This document shows, piece by piece, positions 1-7,159 of a stretch of DNA of 64,000 nt. The number at the start of each line of letters is the position of its first letter. Within the stretch, counting starts at the first letter, position 1. Source of the DNA: a virus. Both the position numbers and the translations under genes were made by a program. The stretch is from positions 62,001-126,000 of the IMG/VR virus record IMGVR_UViG_3300044634_004833. One strand, 5' to 3'. The notes under the pieces were generated by a model. That model was not told the DNA's origin. It saw only the letters and a list, made by a program, of their open reading frames with translations, and did not search any database.

Positions 1-1
1 T

Positions 2-121
2 AAAGACCCAAGGAAGCCCAAAATACGAGATTTTAAATTTCATATACATTATAAATCTTGGGAACAATGGCTTGATGCAGCGTACTGGAATATAGAATTG
101 GAGAATGAAAATGCCCGTTGA
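2..121 (+). CDS. C-terminal fragment of an unrecognised protein
   Basis: An open frame enters from the left edge and ends at TGA 119-121. The visible 39 residues contain SWEQWLDAAYWNIELENE and end ENAR. The start lies outside the window, so no function can be given. The next gene begins inside its last codons, an overlap typical of co-translated phage genes. The aromatic and acidic tail shows no recognisable motif. It is open from the edge, but the short length keeps confidence moderate. Confidence 0.5.
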   Translation, partial: KDPRKPKIRDFKFHIHYKSWEQWLDAAYWNIELENENAR

Positions 122-356
122 AAATCATAGAGTTTTTGATAATTTTTATTTTGTAAATGATAGGGTTGTTATAAATATAAATCAAGTTACTCATGGCGAA
201 GTAATTAACGACCCAATGAATCCTGCAAGGCATTACGCTTTATATTTTACAAAGCAATCAAGTGCTGATAGAATTTTTCTTAACAAAGAAGAATCTGTTA
301 AATTTTTAGCATACGTTAGTAAAACAGAAGTTTTGGAAACTTTTTATCGTGAATGA
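111..356 (+). CDS. Small hypothetical protein (81 aa)
   Basis: Unrecognised small protein. It has a patchy beta-like pattern (VVININQVTHGEVIND) and a C-terminal charged segment that could be helical. I chose ATG 111 over ATG 105 because a GGAG lies seven bases upstream of 111 and would be too close to 105. No signal peptide or membrane segment is seen. Its last 8 bases overlap the ATG of the downstream glycosyltransferase, suggesting translational coupling. Function unknown. Confidence 0.65.
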   Translation: MPVENHRVFDNFYFVNDRVVININQVTHGEVINDPMNPARHYALYFTKQSSADRIFLNKEESVKFLAYVSKTEVLETFYRE

Positions 357-1128
357 ACTGCAACCGAATAATATAGCTGTTAAAAAAGTAATATATAAAA
401 ATATAAGTCAGCCTCAGAAAATAAAGCTGAGTATAGTATTACCATTTTATAAAAAATTAGATATTTGTAGTAACTTAATTGATTCAATTTACAACAAATC
501 TTTATATATTGATTTTGAAATAATTGCCGTAAGCGATGATACTGCTAATTTGGGAACCGAACAATTTTTTAGTAATATACCCAGAGCTAAGTATTTTTGC
601 ACCCAAAAAAACAAGGGTTTTGGACATGCAGTTAATTTAGGTTTAGAAAAAGCTAACAATGAATTAGTTTGTATAATGCATAGTGATACAGTTGTGACAG
701 AACAAAAAATGTTTGCAAACTTGGTTAATGATTTGTTATCTTTAAAAAATCAAGGTGTTGTGACAGTTAGTGCGACAACAAATAATTTTATGTCTAAAGA
801 ATTTGTTTCTTACCAGCAAAATGAGTCGGCAGATTTAGATCCTGTGATTATACAGAGGCCATCTCCATTTATTTGTACTATGGGATATAAAACAATTTTA
901 TTAAAGGCAGGCGGATTTCCAGAATACCCATTTTGTTGGTTTGAAGGCGATATGATGGGGGCAAGATTGGCTAAGCTAGGTTATAAGCAAGCTATATCCA
1001 AACGTGCTTTTGTAAAGCACTTAGGCGGCGCAACTGTATTGGATTTAATAAAAAATAATTCATCTGCAAAAACCACAATTGCTGAGAATTTTAAATTATA
1101 TAAAAGGGATTTGGAAATTTTGGTTTGA
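349..1128 (+). CDS. Family 2 glycosyltransferase
   Basis: Predicted GT-A fold sugar transferase, moving a sugar from a nucleotide-sugar donor to a glycan or protein acceptor. Residues about 25-35 form the usual first strand (KLSIVLPFYKKLD), followed by EIIAVSDDT. KGFGHAVNLGLEKA is the typical N-G-x-N-x-G-like helix. MHSDTVV near residue 110 takes the place of the metal-binding DxD motif. EGDMMGARLAKLGY near residue 200 provides the acidic base region. The length of 259 residues suits a minimal GT2 domain; there is no membrane segment. It overlaps the small gene before it by 8 bases. The acceptor is unknown; other glycosylation genes lie at 17-28 kb. Confidence 0.85.
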   Translation: MNELQPNNIAVKKVIYKNISQPQKIKLSIVLPFYKKLDICSNLIDSIYNKSLYIDFEIIAVSDDTANLGTEQFFSNIPRAKYFCTQKNKGFGHAVNLGLEKANNELVCIMHSDTVVTEQKMFANLVNDLLSLKNQGVVTVSATTNNFMSKEFVSYQQNESADLDPVIIQRPSPFICTMGYKTILLKAGGFPEYPFCWFEGDMMGARLAKLGYKQAISKRAFVKHLGGATVLDLIKNNSSAKTTIAENFKLYKRDLEILV

Positions 1129-1130
1129 GA

Positions 1131-1160
1131 AGTTGTATTTGCTTTTGGTTTCCCTATAAT
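1131..1160 (+). promoter_or_regulatory. Sigma-70-like promoter before the ParB-like gene
   Basis: AGTTGTATTT at 1131 contains a TTG element, and TATAAT lies at 1155-1160 preceded by CCC. The spacing matches the other members of the promoter family in this window (24 bases from the first base of the upstream element to the first base of the -10 box). The gene start is about 48 bases downstream. Confidence 0.6.
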
Positions 1161-1208
1161 TTCATCCGGTGTCACATTTCGTTTATTTGGGATTGAGAGG
1201 GTTTGGAC

Positions 1209-2519
1209 ATGGATGCCAATATAAAGAATGGAATTAAAAAGAACTTGGTGGCCGACAATCTTTACTCTGTTTCGTTTGAGGATATCAAAAAAGATAGTTT
1301 TGAACTCAAAGAAAAAGGGTTCGATTTTTCTAATCCTAGGATTATTTGCGAAACTTTTAATTCATCGCCAGTAGGCATGAACCAAGATGAAATGGAATAT
1401 CTTAAAGAATCCATTCAAAGAAAGGGTTTGTTGACCCCTCTTATTGCTAGGGCTAATGGCGAACAGATAACTCTTATTAATGGCCATCGTCGATACTTGG
1501 CTATTGAAGAACTGATTAAAGAGAATGCTGAATGTTTTGACATGAATACTGGCAAACTTATTCCTGCTAAAGAACTATACGAAAACGTTCTTGTTCGCAT
1601 TTTCGAAAATGCGACAGATATTGACTCTTATCATTTGGCTTTTGAAGAAGACAAAACCAAAATTAAGTTTGGTCATGGTGTTGAATACAAGTTTGTTGAT
1701 TACTGTATTGAAAAGAAAGTAGAAGATTCTAAAATTTTATTAATGACTGGAAATACTCAAGCATGGCTTGATGGTGTAAAAAGTCTTTTGAAAAAACTCG
1801 ATGGCTCTCATCCAATAGACTACGAGGTTAGAGATTGTGTTTTTAACGAAAAGATGAGCATTGCAGCAGCTAGGGTTTTGTCGGATATAGAAAATGCCGA
1901 AGATAAATCTAAAGCATTTAAAGAAGCACAGCAGGCAGCTCAAGCCGAAGCAAATGCCAAGATTGAAAAATTAGGCAAGCAATTAAAAAACATTCGCAAG
2001 AAACAAGATATAGCCAAAGCACAAAGTCTTATTTGTGCAAAAAATAATGATCAAGATGGACTGAAATCGGCAGAAGATATTCTTGAGGAAGGCCTTCAAG
2101 CTGAAACGGATATATTGACCAAGCAACAAAATATAACACCAGTAATAACAACACATAATATCGCATCTAATAACAATAATATTGGCCCTAGAGCAGGAAA
2201 GGGCAGGCCCAGTAAAAAAACTTCTGAAAAACAAGAAAATGAAGATGTTCCTGTATCTGCTCCGCAGGTAGAAACGGAGAGTAAGTCTGAAGATCCAGAA
2301 TTAGGAGATTTGGTTATTCACAAGAGTATTTTGGTAGATAAATGGTTGAAAACTATTGAAAAAATTAAAGATGATGAATTAGAGGGAATTGTTTTAGATA
2401 CATCAGTTATTAATATTACAAGAGATCTTATTGTATCATTGTTAAATGACCAGTGCTGCGTTGATTTTCTTATTCATTGGTCCAAAGAAATAAGAAGAAG
2501 CACAAGATTTGCCGAATAA
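1209..2519 (+). CDS. ParB-like nuclease-domain protein
   Basis: Residues about 55-105 form a ParB N-terminal-type domain: an asparagine-rich entry, LKESIQRKGLLTPLIARANG, then the signature NGHRRYLAIEEL, which in ParB relatives binds nucleotide or phosphate. A helical middle part follows, then a Lys/Gln/Ala-rich likely coiled coil (about 225-280). A basic AT-hook-like GKGRPSKK lies near residue 325, with an acidic linker and a helical C-terminus. The track-like upstream TTG was rejected in favour of ATG 1209, which has GAGGG seven bases upstream. A strong terminator hairpin follows. Probably DNA-binding in partition, replication or transcription control; a second ParB-like protein is at 49.7 kb. 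Confidence 0.7.
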   Translation: MDANIKNGIKKNLVADNLYSVSFEDIKKDSFELKEKGFDFSNPRIICETFNSSPVGMNQDEMEYLKESIQRKGLLTPLIARANGEQITLINGHRRYLAIEELIKENAECFDMNTGKLIPAKELYENVLVRIFENATDIDSYHLAFEEDKTKIKFGHGVEYKFVDYCIEKKVEDSKILLMTGNTQAWLDGVKSLLKKLDGSHPIDYEVRDCVFNEKMSIAAARVLSDIENAEDKSKAFKEAQQAAQAEANAKIEKLGKQLKNIRKKQDIAKAQSLICAKNNDQDGLKSAEDILEEGLQAETDILTKQQNITPVITTHNIASNNNNIGPRAGKGRPSKKTSEKQENEDVPVSAPQVETESKSEDPELGDLVIHKSILVDKWLKTIEKIKDDELEGIVLDTSVINITRDLIVSLLNDQCCVDFLIHWSKEIRRSTRFAE

Positions 2520-2530
2520 GTATTAAAAAA

Positions 2531-2570
2531 TACGACTGAGAGAAACTTTCTCTCAGTCGTATATATTTTA
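2531..2570 (+). terminator. Rho-independent terminator after the ParB-like gene
   Basis: A 13-base-pair perfect stem, TACGACTGAGAGA (2531-2543) with TCTCTCAGTCGTA (2549-2561), and a five-base loop are followed by an AT-rich tail ending TTTT. It lies 11 bases after the stop codon. Confidence 0.8.
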
Positions 2571-2571
2571 G

Positions 2572-2850
2572 ATGATATGCTTTTGTCCTTATTGTGGCAA
2601 GCCATTGCCAAAGCCTCTAAATAATGGTGTTTCGTTCTGCACCAATTGCACAAGAACTATAGTTTCTACCAAACAAAACGAACTTCTTTCCAGCTATAGG
2701 ATATTAATAAGCAGAGTCTATACCAACGAAGATCAATTAAAGGCTGCTTTAAAAATAAATGCAGAAGATTATGCTTTTATAAAATCGTTTGCAGACGACG
2801 GTCTGAGTGTTGATGAATTTACAAAGCATCTTAAGACTAAAATTGCTTAA
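2572..2850 (+). CDS. Small zinc-ribbon protein
   Basis: The first 30 residues hold two CxxC knuckles, CPYCGKPLP and CTNCTR, spaced as a C4 zinc ribbon. The remaining 60 residues look helical (SSYRILISRVYTNEDQLKAALKI and KSFADDGLSVDEFTKHL). The ribbon suggests a nucleic-acid or protein contact; nothing more specific can be said. The start sits just behind a terminator and lacks an obvious ribosome site, so initiation is uncertain. Its tail overlaps the convergent csrA gene by 14 bases. Confidence 0.6.
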   Translation: MICFCPYCGKPLPKPLNNGVSFCTNCTRTIVSTKQNELLSSYRILISRVYTNEDQLKAALKINAEDYAFIKSFADDGLSVDEFTKHLKTKIA

Positions 2851-3040
2851 AAAATTCTTTTACATCTTTGTTAGATCTTTGAATTAATTCAGTTCTAGTA
2901 ATTTTATATTCGTTTTCTGCTTCGATTCCAACTCGAACTTTATAGTTGTCATCAATTCGACATACAGTTATTTTTATTAATTTGCCATCTGGGCAACTAA
3001 TTGTAATGCTTTCATCTTGTTTTCTGGTTAAAACTAACAT
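2837..3040 (-). CDS. csrA: CsrA/RsmA-family translational regulator
   Basis: A 67-residue protein beginning MLVLTRKQDESITI, the classic CsrA first strand, and continuing to RVGIEAENEYKITRTEL, which matches the RNA-binding edge with the conserved arginine (R in ITRTEL). CsrA dimers bind GGA motifs in mRNA leaders and block or stabilise translation. In a phage it could reprogramme host or phage mRNAs. Length is normal for the family. A ribosome site AAGGAG precedes the ATG. It converges with the zinc-ribbon gene and is divergent from the AT-hook gene. Family identity is clear; the target mRNAs are unknown. Confidence 0.9.
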   Translation of the reverse strand: MLVLTRKQDESITISCPDGKLIKITVCRIDDNYKVRVGIEAENEYKITRTELIQRSNKDVKEFFKQF

Positions 3041-3107
3041 GCAAACTCCTTTTTTAATTTTCCCTATTAAAATTGTAGACTATTAAAATTTCAAAATCAA
3101 ATTTTTT

Positions 3108-3137
3108 GGTTGTTTTCAAAATAAAATCCCCTAATAT
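3108..3137 (+). promoter_or_regulatory. Sigma-70-like promoter before the AT-hook gene
   Basis: GGTTGTTTT at 3108 and CCCC-TAATAT with the -10 box at 3132-3137 have the standard 24-base phasing of this promoter family. It rules out the far-upstream start of the following frame and supports ATG 3169. Confidence 0.6.
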
Positions 3138-3168
3138 TTCAAAAGACAAATTCATTCATGAGGGTGCC

Positions 3169-3576
3169 ATGAGCCAGAATCAACCTGTTGGTCAAGATGA
3201 CAAAAAAACACTTGTAACATTAATGGAGGAAAGAAAACTCCTGATGCAACAAATTAAAGAAATAGAAACCCAAATACAGAAAATAGGCGGCTCAATTTCA
3301 GGGGCAAGAGCTTACATCGGAGAATCTAAAATAGGCAGGCCAAAAGGCAGCACAAATAAAAAGTCTCTTGATTCTATTATTCTAGAAACCGTTTACAACT
3401 CTTCTGTTGAAGTTGGTGTAAACGATATAATTGAAAAAGTTATTTTCGAAGGCTATGTTTCTTCTTCTGGTGCAAAAGATTTTTTGAATATTGTGCGTTC
3501 TAGACTTAGTGTTCTAAAGAAACAAAAGAAAATTATTAGAAACGACGATACAGCAAAATTTTCTAAGGCCACTTGA
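3169..3576 (+). CDS. AT-hook DNA-binding protein with coiled coil
   Basis: 135 residues. The N-terminal part is a coiled coil (LVTLMEERKLLMQQIKEIE). It is followed by an AT-hook-like minor-groove motif, GRPKGSTNKK, and a C-terminal domain that reads as a winged helix (VNDIIEKVIFEGYVSSSGAK, then LSVLKKQKKIIRND). An oligomerising coil plus a basic hook plus a small DNA-binding domain resembles nucleoid-type or silencing regulators in layout, but homology is not claimed. Start ATG 3169 has GAGGG upstream and lies about 25 bases after a predicted transcription start. Likely a transcription or chromatin-like regulator of phage or host DNA. Confidence 0.65.
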   Translation: MSQNQPVGQDDKKTLVTLMEERKLLMQQIKEIETQIQKIGGSISGARAYIGESKIGRPKGSTNKKSLDSIILETVYNSSVEVGVNDIIEKVIFEGYVSSSGAKDFLNIVRSRLSVLKKQKKIIRNDDTAKFSKAT

Positions 3577-3600
3577 TTCAGATATGTTTTTTATTACAAT
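3571..3600 (+). promoter_or_regulatory. Possible promoter giving a leaderless clpX mRNA
   Basis: ACTTGATT at 3571 and TACAAT at 3595-3600 keep the family's 24-base phasing. The expected transcription start, seven bases after the -10 box, falls exactly on ATG 3607. No ribosome binding site is visible, consistent with leaderless translation. The -35 match is weaker than in other copies. Confidence 0.35.
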
Positions 3601-3606
3601 CATGTG

Positions 3607-4830
3607 ATGAAAAACAAAAATAACTCAAAAGATATTTTCCTTTGCAACTTCTGCGGAAAACCTTCCGCAGAAGTTGGTCATTTAATAGAGAGTAATATCT
3701 CTAAAGACAAAGTTCGCATATGTTTTGTATGTCATAATACTTGTTCACACATTTTTTCTCATCATAGCAAACAATATAGTGCTAAAAGTTTTTCTAAAAA
3801 AAAGAAATCTAAAAACTTCGATCCTAGAAGTTTAAAAGAATATTTGGATCAATATGTTATTGGTCAAGATTTTGCAAAAAAAGCACTAAGCATTGCTGTT
3901 GCAAACCATTATAAAAGAATTAATGAAATAGTAGAATGTAATAGCAAAGATGAAGTTATTTTAGAAAAGACAAATGTTTTATTAGTTGGGCCAACTGGTT
4001 GTGGAAAAACCATGTTGATCAAAAGGTTGGCAAAATTTCTTAATGTGCCTTTAGCAATAGGCGATGCTACATCCTTGACAGAAGCTGGATATGTTGGCGA
4101 TGATGTGGAAAGTTTGATTTCTACGTTATTGCGTAATTGTGACTTTGATATAGAGGCCGCACAAAGCGGAATTATTTATATTGATGAAATTGATAAGCTT
4201 TCCATAAGCAGAAATAATGTTAGTATTTCCAAAGATGTCGGAGGAGAAGGTGTACAACAATCCTTGTTGAAAATCATAGAAGGCACCACATGTAATGTAA
4301 GTCCGCAAGGTGGTAGAAAGCACCCTGAGCAAAAAATGTTGCATATAGACACAACAAATATTTTGTTTATTGTTGGCGGAACATTTGCAGGAATTGAAGA
4401 TATTTTAGCAAAAAGAAATGGCAGAAAGATGGGTTTTCATCATTCCGCTGAAACAGCACACGAACAAGATGAATCAGTATTGCCAGAAGACCTTATTAAA
4501 TTCGGTATGATACCAGAATTTATTGGAAGGTTCCCCCTCATACAAAAATTGGAAAAACTAAGTGTTGAAGACCTTGTCACGGTTTTGGAAAAACCAAAAA
4601 ACAGTTTGGTAAAACAGTACAAAAAGCAATTTCAATTCGATAATGTACAGTTAACTTTTGAAAAAGATGCTCTTTATTACATAGCAGAAAGAGCCTTTGT
4701 TTTAAGTACAGGGGCAAGAGGATTGAAGCAAATTATAGAAAGAATATTATTTGACTATAATTTTAATGTTGTAGATTATAAAAATAAAAAAATTGTAATT
4801 ACAAAAAAATACGTTGAGGAAAAACTTTGA
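3607..4830 (+). CDS. clpX: ClpX-like AAA+ protein unfoldase
   Basis: ATP-driven unfoldase subunit of the ClpXP protease. It has an N-terminal C4 zinc-binding domain (CNFC about 14-17, CFVC about 40-43), Walker A GPTGCGKT near residue 129, pore loop GYVGDDVE, Walker B IIYIDEIDK and the sensor/arginine-finger region PEFIGRFPL. The ClpP-docking IGF loop appears as MGF in RKMGFHHS, so docking to a ClpP looks possible. Length of 407 residues is close to bacterial ClpX. No clpP is in the window, so it presumably uses host ClpP. ATG 3607 is preferred over GTG 3604. The following gene overlaps its stop codon. Confidence 0.92.
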   Translation: MKNKNNSKDIFLCNFCGKPSAEVGHLIESNISKDKVRICFVCHNTCSHIFSHHSKQYSAKSFSKKKKSKNFDPRSLKEYLDQYVIGQDFAKKALSIAVANHYKRINEIVECNSKDEVILEKTNVLLVGPTGCGKTMLIKRLAKFLNVPLAIGDATSLTEAGYVGDDVESLISTLLRNCDFDIEAAQSGIIYIDEIDKLSISRNNVSISKDVGGEGVQQSLLKIIEGTTCNVSPQGGRKHPEQKMLHIDTTNILFIVGGTFAGIEDILAKRNGRKMGFHHSAETAHEQDESVLPEDLIKFGMIPEFIGRFPLIQKLEKLSVEDLVTVLEKPKNSLVKQYKKQFQFDNVQLTFEKDALYYIAERAFVLSTGARGLKQIIERILFDYNFNVVDYKNKKIVITKKYVEEKL

Positions 4831-5225
4831 TACCAATTTTTGTTTATGGAACTTTAAAAAAAGGCGGTCGAGGGCACCATCTTTTAAAAAATTGTAAATT
4901 CCTTTCTGAAGTTACAACTAAAAAAAATTATAAATTATATAGTAAAATTTCTTATCCGTGTATGGTTTTGGATTTAGAAGATCCAAAATCAGTTCCTGGC
5001 GAATTATATTTAGCTGATTTGTATACCATCAAAGTTTTAAATGAATACGAAGGAGTAGACGTTGGTTTGTATTCTTTGTCTGTAATTGAATTAGATGAAA
5101 ATACTTTTAAAAATAAAGAAATTGTTGTTGCACATGGGTATTGTATGTCTTATATTTACTTAGGCGATGTTTCATATTTAAAAGTTATCGATCAATGGCA
5201 GGAGCAATTAATTCATGAATATTGA
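4827..5225 (+). CDS. Gamma-glutamylcyclotransferase-like (AIG2/GGCT fold) protein
   Basis: The N-terminus MIPIFVYGTLKKGGRGHHLL carries the FVYGTLxxG signature of the GGCT/AIG2 fold. PGELYLADLYTIKVLNEYEG supplies the usual (V)xGELY and the acidic E of the active pocket in E-Y-E-G. Family members cleave gamma-glutamyl amine bonds to release 5-oxoproline; the actual substrate here is unknown. It starts with TTG inside the clpX stop region (TTGA overlap) with GAGGA upstream, so translation is probably coupled to clpX. Its end overlaps the sigma-factor gene by 11 bases. Confidence 0.75.
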   Translation: MIPIFVYGTLKKGGRGHHLLKNCKFLSEVTTKKNYKLYSKISYPCMVLDLEDPKSVPGELYLADLYTIKVLNEYEGVDVGLYSLSVIELDENTFKNKEIVVAHGYCMSYIYLGDVSYLKVIDQWQEQLIHEY

Positions 5226-6123
5226 TAAAGTTGATTTTGAGATCAACGAAAACAATTTTAAATATTGGATTACTGGAGACTTCAACGAAACTTCTTATGG
5301 CGAAGAAATAGAATCAGAAATACCAGACGCAGAAGAATTTGCAAAGAAAAAAGTTTTAATTCAAAAAGATATAAACAAGGTCGCTCCTGAAATACGGCAG
5401 TTTTATACTGAGCCACTTCTTACGAAAAAACAAGAGTTTCATATTTTTAGAAAAATGAATTTCTATAAATATAAAATGAAACTTAATTTTGATACTTACA
5501 AGCAAACTGGAATAAACAATTTTGAAAAAATATGTATTGATTATTTTTGTAAATATCAAGAAACTAGAAACTTTATTGCTACTTGCAATACTCGTTTAAC
5601 TGCTCAAGTTATTAAAAAAAGAAAAGATTATTATGGAGAAAATATAAACGATTTAATAAGCGATTGTTTATTTAATATTATGAAAGCAATAGATGGATTT
5701 GATTACACAAGAGGTTTTAAATTTTCAACTTATTGTACATGGGTTTTAATGAACAATTCTTTGAGAGACCATTCTCATGACAAAAAGTTTTATGATAAAA
5801 TTGCAACGAATATTGACAATTCTACTTTTTCAAACAAATTAGATGAAAAACAATATGAAAATGTATCTCAAGTTGAAAAAGATGAAAGCATAAATTATGA
5901 TGTTTTAAAAGTTTTAAATCTTATTAAACAAAGAGATTGCAGAGAACACTTTGTTATTATCCATTGTTTTGGTCTGCTTGGCAAAAGTAAAAAAACACTA
6001 AAGGAAATATCAGCGGAACTTAACTTAACAAAAGAAAGAGTTCGGCAGATTCGTGAAAATGGAGTTAAGTTTATCAAGGATCAAATAAAAGACGGTAAAC
6101 TTAATTTAATTTCTTTAAGCTAG
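5215..6123 (+). CDS. RNA polymerase sigma-70 family factor
   Basis: 302 residues. Region 2 is seen in DLISDCLFNIMKAIDGFD followed by GFKFSTYCTWVLMNNSLRDH, the core-binding and -10-melting segment. Region 4 is at the C-terminus: TLKEISAELNLTKERVRQIR, a clear helix-turn-helix with the VRQIR recognition end typical of primary-like sigma factors. Region 3 is short or absent and the N-terminus is acidic. It would direct RNA polymerase to a phage promoter class. It overlaps the GGCT-like gene by 11 bases, making clpX, GGCT-like and sigma one transcription unit. Two other sigma-like proteins are at 8.0 and 15.8 kb. Confidence 0.85.
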   Translation: MNIDKVDFEINENNFKYWITGDFNETSYGEEIESEIPDAEEFAKKKVLIQKDINKVAPEIRQFYTEPLLTKKQEFHIFRKMNFYKYKMKLNFDTYKQTGINNFEKICIDYFCKYQETRNFIATCNTRLTAQVIKKRKDYYGENINDLISDCLFNIMKAIDGFDYTRGFKFSTYCTWVLMNNSLRDHSHDKKFYDKIATNIDNSTFSNKLDEKQYENVSQVEKDESINYDVLKVLNLIKQRDCREHFVIIHCFGLLGKSKKTLKEISAELNLTKERVRQIRENGVKFIKDQIKDGKLNLISLS

Positions 6124-6152
6124 CCCACAACTGCGGGCTGGAATCAAGACAT

Positions 6153-6263
6153 TCAACCGCCATGTTTTTTATGGTGGGAGAGCTTCTTTTTTTTCATTTC
6201 TTTTGAATCTCTTATTTTTATCCACTCTACAAATTTAATTGGTTTGTTTGGTTTTTGTTCCAT
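6153..6263 (-). CDS. 36-residue basic peptide with capsid-targeting-like motif
   Basis: Short frame, too small for usual ORF lists. It has a strong GGAG six bases before its ATG, and its start lies one base after the stop of the upstream gene on the same strand. The peptide contains PIKFVEWIKIRDS near residues 8-20, the same F-x-E-W-I pattern found at the start of many proteins in this window, followed by a Lys/His-rich tail (KKKKLSHHKKHGG). A possible small internal head peptide or DNA-condensing peptide. A hairpin near 6157-6179 (CCGCCAT/ATGGTGGG) lies within its 3' end. Confidence 0.55.
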   Translation of the reverse strand: MEQKPNKPIKFVEWIKIRDSKEMKKKKLSHHKKHGG

Positions 6264-6264
6264 T

Positions 6265-6510
6265 TTAATCTCCAGTATCTATATCTAAAAATTGCAATCT
6301 GTCTTCTTGATTAAACTTTATAATTTTATTTATTACCCAATCTTGTAAATCGTTTAGATCTATCCTTGCCATTATCAAAGAATAATTTTTTTTATTTTTT
6401 AAATTATTTATGGCATCTAAAAGGAGAGGGTTTTCTTCTATTTTTTCTTTTAGCCAAGGTCTTTTAAAATAAACTTCTTCTATGGTTTCCGCTAATTTAT
6501 CATCAAACAT
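6265..6510 (-). CDS. Small acidic hypothetical protein (81 aa)
   Basis: Unrecognised. Mostly helical by composition: FDDKLAETIEEVYFKRPWLK, then ENPLLLDAINNLKNKKN and a C-terminal acidic end DIDTGD. No cysteines, signal or membrane segment. It sits in a minus-strand operon between the DUF3008-like gene (stop one base before its ATG) and the 36-residue peptide gene (ATG one base after its stop), so the three are probably co-translated. Confidence 0.65.
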   Translation of the reverse strand: MFDDKLAETIEEVYFKRPWLKEKIEENPLLLDAINNLKNKKNYSLIMARIDLNDLQDWVINKIIKFNQEDRLQFLDIDTGD

Positions 6511-6511
6511 A

Positions 6512-6787
6512 TTAACTCTTGCAATTACAATTTTTACATTTACAATTCTTGCAATTATTATTCTTACATTCTTTGCATGGACACTTGCATTTGTTTTCTA
6601 TGTTTCTTTTTTTCACATATTCTTTAAAAGACATAATTCTATGTTCTAGATGGGTGAATTTTTCCACATCCGCAGAACTCATTGAGTCAGCAACATTCTT
6701 TATTTTTTTACTTGGGCACTTGCCATTTTCTTGGCAGTTTTTCACGGCATAAAAAAAATTCTTTTGTTTTTGGCTTCTGGCTGGCAT
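6512..6787 (-). CDS. DUF3008-like protein with metallothionein-like Cys-rich tail
   Basis: Residues 1-50 read MPARSQKQKNFFYAV...KKIKNVADSMSSADVEKF, resembling the small DUF3008 family (MPAKSxxQ...F...KVKKVAKSM). An internal IMSFKEYVKKRNIE follows, similar to the capsid-targeting-like motif. The last 25 residues contain eleven cysteines as CxC and CxxC repeats (CKCPCKECKNNNC...CNCKS), like a metallothionein or other metal-binding tail. ATG 6787 is chosen because the family starts at MPA; the longer frame would use GTG 6835. Function unknown; metal binding is inferred from the cysteines only. Confidence 0.7.
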   Translation of the reverse strand: MPARSQKQKNFFYAVKNCQENGKCPSKKIKNVADSMSSADVEKFTHLEHRIMSFKEYVKKRNIENKCKCPCKECKNNNCKNCKCKNCNCKS

Positions 6788-6844
6788 ACTGTATTTAGTT
6801 GTTGTATTATGATTTTCATCAACCTGCTGCACCACGAGATTAAA

Positions 6845-7159
6845 ATGTCTAGCAAAACTTCAAAAAAATCTCCTGAAAATAAAGTCCCTCTGGTTTTTAT
6901 GACAATAAAAGAAGTAGTTGAATATATTAATAATGAATCTGAATGTCCTTATTTAATTAGTTTTGAGCATAGTATGGCTGGAATGGGAGAAAATGTTATT
7001 AAGATAACTTCTAAAAATACATATAATGTTGTTTGTTATATTAACAACGAAAATAATAAAATTTTTTTCCCAAGGCCTGTTTCGTCTGCTGTTATAAATG
7101 AAATTTTAGATTTGACGAACAAAAAAGATAAACTTTTTTCAAACAACTTCATAAGTTGA
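6845..7159 (+). CDS. Hypothetical protein (104 aa)
   Basis: Unrecognised. The basic start MSSKTSKKSPENK is followed by alternating strand and helix (FMTIKEVVEYINNESECPYL, then NVVCYINNENNKIFF). I start it at ATG 6845 because the upstream part of the open frame lies antisense to the DUF3008-like gene and reads like noise. Only a weak GAG precedes the ATG. It converges with, and overlaps by 21 bases, the hydrolase gene on the other strand. Confidence 0.55.
   Translation: MSSKTSKKSPENKVPLVFMTIKEVVEYINNESECPYLISFEHSMAGMGENVIKITSKNTYNVVCYINNENNKIFFPRPVSSAVINEILDLTNKKDKLFSNNFIS

Noticed and set aside
6159-6195. Terminator after sigma factor 1 (CCGCCAT/ATGGTGGG hairpin and T-run)
   Set aside because: It may act as one, but it lies inside a likely small gene on the other strand and the T-run is offset, so I do not list it separately.
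6519-6752. Leu/Phe-rich plus-strand frame
   Set aside because: It is the antisense of the Cys/Lys-rich tail on the minus strand; composition is an artefact.
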